64,000 bases of DNA from Butyricicoccus_A sp963620595 (GTDB taxonomy: Bacteria; Bacillota; Clostridia; Oscillospirales; Butyricicoccaceae). The position numbers and the translations under genes are program-made. The stretch lies in NCBI GenBank assembly GCA_963620595.1, contig CAVFAY010000002.1, forward strand, positions 100,866 through 164,865, given 5' to 3'. The notes under the pieces were generated by a model, which worked only from the letters and a program-made list of their open reading frames with translations, did no database searches and was not told where the DNA came from. The first letter of the stretch is position 1, and each line of letters begins with the position of its first letter. Shown in pieces: positions 60,437 through 64,000 of the stretch.

Positions 60437-61777
60437 TCAAATTTTCAAACATCTGCGTGACACAGCTCGATAAATGAGAACTGTTGCCAGTGCAGTCAGC
60501 AGTTCGCTGACACTAAAGGCGTACCATACGCCGACAGCACCGAGGATATGACTCAGCACCAAGGCTACTGGAATAATGACGATAATATATCTGCATAAGG
60601 AAATGACCAGTGACGGCATTCCCTGTGATAAGCCTTCTAATGTGCCGGAGGCTGTGACGGAAACCGCGGATACGACAAAGCCTAAACTGATGATGCGCAG
60701 TGCTTCTGCGCCGATATCCAAGGTCTGTGCGTTGGTTGTAAACAGTTCCATCAGGTTCTGTGGGAAGAGCAGACACAGAACCATACCAACCGCCATAATA
60801 GATGCAATCAGGGTGAGAGACGTCCTATAAATGCGATGTACACGGCGATATTCCTTTGCGCCATAGTTATAGCCGACCAATGGCCGAATGCCTTGAATAA
60901 TGCCGTTGGCGGACAGATACAAAAAGGTTTGTAATTTATAATAAACACCGAGAACCAGTACATAGGCTTGCCCGTATACCGCTAAAATGCCATTGAGGGC
61001 GGAAATCAATACGGAGGGCAGTGCCATGTTGAGTGCTGCCGGAATACCAATTGAATACAAGCGCACAGCTAAGCTTTTGTTCAGGGAAAAGCCGCGCAGT
61101 TGGATGCGGACACCCAGCGGACGAAACAGATAAATCAGCAGATACACTGCCAAAGACAGCACTTGTCCGATGCCGGTTGCGATTGCTGCGCCCTCGATAC
61201 CCAATTTTGGCGCAGGGCCGAGTCCGAAAATCAAAATAGGATCTAACAGAATATTGCTGACACAGCCGACCATCATGCTAAACATGGAGACTTTCATTTT
61301 TCCGACGGATTGAAAAATTTTCTCAAAAGATACCGCCATGGAAATGACAACGGAAAATAATAGGACAATATTGGCATAGCGAAGACCTAGCTGTAAAACG
61401 GTTTGATCTGACGTAAACATGCGCAGAAAAGACGGCATCACAGCAATGCAGCCGATCGTTAACAGAATGCCGTGCAGGAAATTGAGGATGATGCCTTGCG
61501 TCGCGGCAGCACTGGCGTTTTGCTCTTGCTTTGCACCGAGATAAAAAGCAATCACTGCGTTGATACCGATGGCAAAACCGATGGTCACAGCGTTGACCAA
61601 ATTCTGAATCGGATACACCAAAGACAGTGCAGTCATGGCATCCTCACTGATTTTGGCGACAAAAAAGCTGTCTACGATGTTGTACAGTGAGTTGACCATC
61701 ATAGAAATGACCATTGGCAAAGACATGGACAGCACCAATGGAAGGATTTTTCGTTCTTTCATGAACGTCTGATTCAA
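60437..61777 (-). CDS. MATE family multidrug efflux transporter
   Basis: A 446-residue, 12-helix MATE transporter of the MepA/DinF branch. It shows LPLVLSMSLPMVISMMVNSL, NIVDSFFVAKISEDAMTALS, INAVIAFYLGAKQEQNA and the second-half repeat IRPLVGYNYGAKEYRRVHR. It exports drugs or cationic compounds with Na+ or H+. The start is TTG 61777, eight bases after GGAGG; ATG 61762 is too far from that site. A terminator lies between promoter and start. Confidence 0.9.
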   Translation of the reverse strand: MNQTFMKERKILPLVLSMSLPMVISMMVNSLYNIVDSFFVAKISEDAMTALSLVYPIQNLVNAVTIGFAIGINAVIAFYLGAKQEQNASAAATQGIILNFLHGILLTIGCIAVMPSFLRMFTSDQTVLQLGLRYANIVLLFSVVISMAVSFEKIFQSVGKMKVSMFSMMVGCVSNILLDPILIFGLGPAPKLGIEGAAIATGIGQVLSLAVYLLIYLFRPLGVRIQLRGFSLNKSLAVRLYSIGIPAALNMALPSVLISALNGILAVYGQAYVLVLGVYYKLQTFLYLSANGIIQGIRPLVGYNYGAKEYRRVHRIYRTSLTLIASIMAVGMVLCLLFPQNLMELFTTNAQTLDIGAEALRIISLGFVVSAVSVTASGTLEGLSQGMPSLVISLCRYIIVIIPVALVLSHILGAVGVWYAFSVSELLTALATVLIYRAVSRRCLKI

Positions 61778-61800
61778 AGAAACCACCTCCGAAAGCAATA

Positions 61801-61833
61801 AAAAAACCACACAGCTGCAAAACAACTGTGTGG
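61801..61833 (-). terminator. Attenuator-like terminator in the MATE leader
   Basis: Reading leftward, CCACACAGTTG pairs with CAGCTGTGTGG around a short loop, then TTTTTTT. It ends only about 25 bases before the MATE start and about 60 bases after the promoter start, so it must be bypassed for MATE expression. Confidence 0.7.
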
Positions 61834-61896
61834 CGAAAATAGACGATGCTAGAAAAATCCACTCTCCGTACAAGCGAGGTACGGTTTTATGGAAAT

Positions 61897-61925
61897 ATTG
61901 TAGCATGTTTGGGATGAGGTGTCAA
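61897..61925 (-). promoter_or_regulatory. Promoter of the MATE gene
   Basis: Reading leftward, TTGACA (61925-61920) and TACAAT (61902-61897), 17-base spacer. The leader contains a hairpin CCGTAC / GTACGG (61865-61885 region) before the terminator. Confidence 0.75.
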
Positions 61926-62061
61926 ATCGACGGTTTCCCGTGATTGTAATCGCAACCGGTGTATGTTATGATTAACATTAAAGAGCTTTATGGTAAATAT
62001 ATTTGGAATGATGACACCTGTTTGTGCAGGAGGCGTAATATCAGGTATAGTAGGAGGAACG

Positions 62062-62946
62062 ATGCATTACAATGGACCGGTCATTCGTCCGCAGACGGAT
62101 GCTGATAGTGTATTTATTGAAGTGACAGTAGGGTGCACTCACAACAGCTGTACATTTTGCAATTTTTATGATGGTTATCCGTTTCGTGTGGCACCGTTGG
62201 AACAAGTAGAGGCAGATTTACAGGAGGCGGCAGTAAGATATCCACATGCCAAAAAGGTTTGGGCATCTGGCGGAAATCCATATGCGCTGTCCACAGAAAA
62301 ATTAGCGGTACTGGCAAAATTGTTTAAAAAATATTTGCCAGAAGGCAGAATTTCCACCTATGCGCGTGTCGATGATTTGCTGCGCCGCAGCATCGAAGAC
62401 ATGAAATATCTCAAGGAGTTGGGATTTGAAGATATTGTTGTCGGCATCGAGAGCGGCGATGATGAAGTGCTGACGCATACAAAAAAAGGATATACTGCTG
62501 CCGATATTTTAGAAGGATGCAAGAAGCTGGAGCAAGCCGGCGTGGATTATCGCGTGATTTATCTGGGCGGCTTGGCTGGACATGGAAAGGCGCATGAAAG
62601 TGCGAAACGATCAGCAGCTCTGCTCAATCAACTGCATCCGTATTTGATGATTCTCACGACGCTGGCACTGCTGCCGGAAACGGAATTGTATGAGGAATGG
62701 AAGGCTGGAGCTTTCGAGGAAGTCACCGAACGCGAACGGCTGGATGAATTTCGCACGCTTCTGGCGCATATGAACAATGAAATCGTTGTTTTTTCTGCGA
62801 CATCGACCAATTCGATGCCGTTTGTCGTGCATATGCCGTTTGAAAAGGCGGAAATTGTACAGAAATTGGATGCTGCAATTGCCGATATGACGGAAGAAAA
62901 AGAAGCAAGAATTGTGCAGAGCCGTCATCGCATGACGAGCGTATAA
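62062..62946 (+). CDS. Radical SAM protein (paralogue of the 17 kb gene)
   Basis: A 294-residue protein with VTVGCTHNSCTFCNFYDGYP (CX4CX2C cluster motif), EDIVVGIESGDDEVLTHTKK and VIYLGGLAGHGKAHES. Same architecture and length as the gene at 17137, with the same N-terminal pattern (M-x-Y-x-G-x-V-x-RP). Substrate unknown. ATG 62062 follows AGGAGG; an in-frame start at 61990 has no ribosome site. Confidence 0.85.
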   Translation: MHYNGPVIRPQTDADSVFIEVTVGCTHNSCTFCNFYDGYPFRVAPLEQVEADLQEAAVRYPHAKKVWASGGNPYALSTEKLAVLAKLFKKYLPEGRISTYARVDDLLRRSIEDMKYLKELGFEDIVVGIESGDDEVLTHTKKGYTAADILEGCKKLEQAGVDYRVIYLGGLAGHGKAHESAKRSAALLNQLHPYLMILTTLALLPETELYEEWKAGAFEEVTERERLDEFRTLLAHMNNEIVVFSATSTNSMPFVVHMPFEKAEIVQKLDAAIADMTEEKEARIVQSRHRMTSV

Positions 62947-63015
62947 TGAGATACAGCTCACCTCTTTACAACTGTGCTATAATAGAAGAAAAAACAGAAA
63001 AAAGAGGTAAAATAC

Positions 63016-63948
63016 ATGCAAATCAGCTTGATTTTGATGGAAGAAATTGCAAAACTCTTCCTGATTATGTTTATGGGATATGCATTGGTAAAAACAGGAC
63101 TGCTCAAAACACAGGAGAGTAAAGTGGTATCTGTGATTCTGGTGTATTTGGTCATTCCTTGTATGATTATTCATGCATTCCAGATTAATGATTCCCCGCA
63201 GGTACGAGTAGGATTGATATTTGCCTTTGCGGCAGCGGCAATGGTTCACGCACTGTTTTTGCTTTTCACAGCGATTTTACGCAGACTATGTCGTTTGAGC
63301 ACCATAGAACAGTTAACTGTAATTTATACCAACGCGGGCATTCTGGTTGTACCACTCATTCAAGCGTTGCTTGGACAGCAATACGTCGTATATTCCTGCG
63401 GTTTTCTTGTCGTACAATTGGTTCTGATTTGGACGCATTGCCGAAGCAAATTGACGGCAGAAAAGGGGATTCAGTGGAAAAAGATTTTGTGGAACATCAA
63501 TGTCATTTCTATTTTGATTGGCGCTGCGTTGTTTTTCTGTCATATTACGCTGCCGTCTGTGATTGATGATACTATTCAGATGACCGGCGATATGGTCGGG
63601 CCGATGGGGATGCTGCTGGCAGGCATGGTGATTGCAGACATTCCCATGAAGCAAGTGTTTGCTGTATTGGGGAATTATAAAACGGTGCTGTTGCGCTTGC
63701 TTGTTTATCCGATTGCCTTGCTGGGTCTTATGAAACTGGTTCATGCAACCGGCATGGTCGCTGACGGTAAAAATATTCTGCTGACTGTGTATCTCGCCTG
63801 CATCACACCGGCGTGTGCGACAGTTACCTCTATGGCACAGTTGTATGACAAGGATGCAGCAAAATCCAGTGTGCTGTATGTACTGACCACTATTTTTTCC
63901 ATTGTTACTATGCCGATTATGATTGGTTTATATACCATTTGGCTGTAA
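63016..63948 (+). CDS. AEC family transporter (auxin efflux carrier type)
   Basis: A 310-residue protein with about ten membrane helices in two five-helix halves. N-terminal IAKLFLIMFMGYALVKTGLL and C-terminal ITPACATVTSMAQLYDKDAA are typical of bacterial AEC permeases (malate, malonate or other organic anions). A neighbouring malic enzyme gene makes an organic acid substrate plausible, without proof. AAGAGG precedes the ATG. Confidence 0.85.
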   Translation: MQISLILMEEIAKLFLIMFMGYALVKTGLLKTQESKVVSVILVYLVIPCMIIHAFQINDSPQVRVGLIFAFAAAAMVHALFLLFTAILRRLCRLSTIEQLTVIYTNAGILVVPLIQALLGQQYVVYSCGFLVVQLVLIWTHCRSKLTAEKGIQWKKILWNINVISILIGAALFFCHITLPSVIDDTIQMTGDMVGPMGMLLAGMVIADIPMKQVFAVLGNYKTVLLRLLVYPIALLGLMKLVHATGMVADGKNILLTVYLACITPACATVTSMAQLYDKDAAKSSVLYVLTTIFSIVTMPIMIGLYTIWL

Positions 63949-63952
63949 TCAA

Positions 63953-63978
63953 AACCACCGGTTGAACCGGTGGTTTGA
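63953..63978 (+). terminator. Terminator after the AEC gene
   Basis: AAACCACCGGTT / AACCGGTGGTTT stem near the window end. Confidence 0.6.
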
Positions 63979-64000
63979 CCAGGCCCTATAAGGGCCCTAT

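Overview
The window reads as chromosome of an anaerobic, low-to-mid GC Firmicute of the class Clostridia, probably an Oscillospiraceae/Butyricicoccaceae-like gut commensal. This is inference from three things: the rimP-nusA-rnpM-ylxQ-infB operon order, a single-chain pyruvate:ferredoxin oxidoreductase, and an SLH-anchored surface protein in a strict fermenter setting. Consensus sigma-A promoters with 17-base spacers and AGGAGG ribosome sites are abundant. No phage, IS element, CRISPR array or rRNA is seen. There is one tRNA (Gly-GCC).

Layout. 1-1.5 kb: polysaccharide flippase. 1.6-9.8 kb: translation/transcription operon rimP-nusA-rnpM-ylxQ-infB-rbfA-nrnA-truB-ribF. 10-11.4 kb: trmL and a DegV protein. 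11.5-15.3 kb: glycolysis genes pgk, tpiA, gpmI. 15.4-19.3 kb: small accessory genes (FUSC-like exporter, radical SAM, NifX-like). 19.4-24 kb: sugar module (GPH symporter, TIM-barrel isomerase, AraC regulator, SDR dehydrogenase). 24-29.5 kb: GH10-like lipid/cell-wall hydrolase, acyl-ACP thioesterase, MNT/HEPN pair, PfkB kinase, EFR1 ferredoxin. 29.7-35.2 kb: PFOR and ComM. 35.2-38.4 kb: a 33-residue microprotein gene, a structured RNA, a DUF1292 protein, infC-rpmI-rplT with its L20 leader, and a DtxR-type repressor. 38.9-49.4 kb: a flavin-based extracellular electron transfer region. 49.4-51.6 kb: CpXC protein, MnmM-like methylase, alpha/beta hydrolase. 51.9-55.3 kb: feoA-feoA-feoB and a Cys-rich membrane protein. 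55.5-64 kb: trmB, malQ, HAD phosphatase, tRNA-Gly, malic enzyme, MATE pump, second radical SAM protein, AEC transporter.

The most interesting signal is a shared 16-base operator, ATTAG-N6-CTAA(T/C). It occurs at the start of the dtxR gene (38010), at a short orphan transcription unit (43914), ahead of the flavin operon (44103) and at the feo promoter (51893). It matches the core of the known DtxR/IdeR box. It links ferrous iron import (FeoAAB) with an operon for flavinylated surface proteins: ApbE, four-domain and two-domain FMN_bind proteins, and a NapH-like membrane Fe-S protein. Beside that operon lies a 1570-residue S-layer-type protein that also ends in an FMN_bind domain. The working hypothesis is an iron-controlled, cell-wall-spanning flavin chain that moves electrons outward, possibly to Fe(III), with Feo importing the resulting Fe(II).
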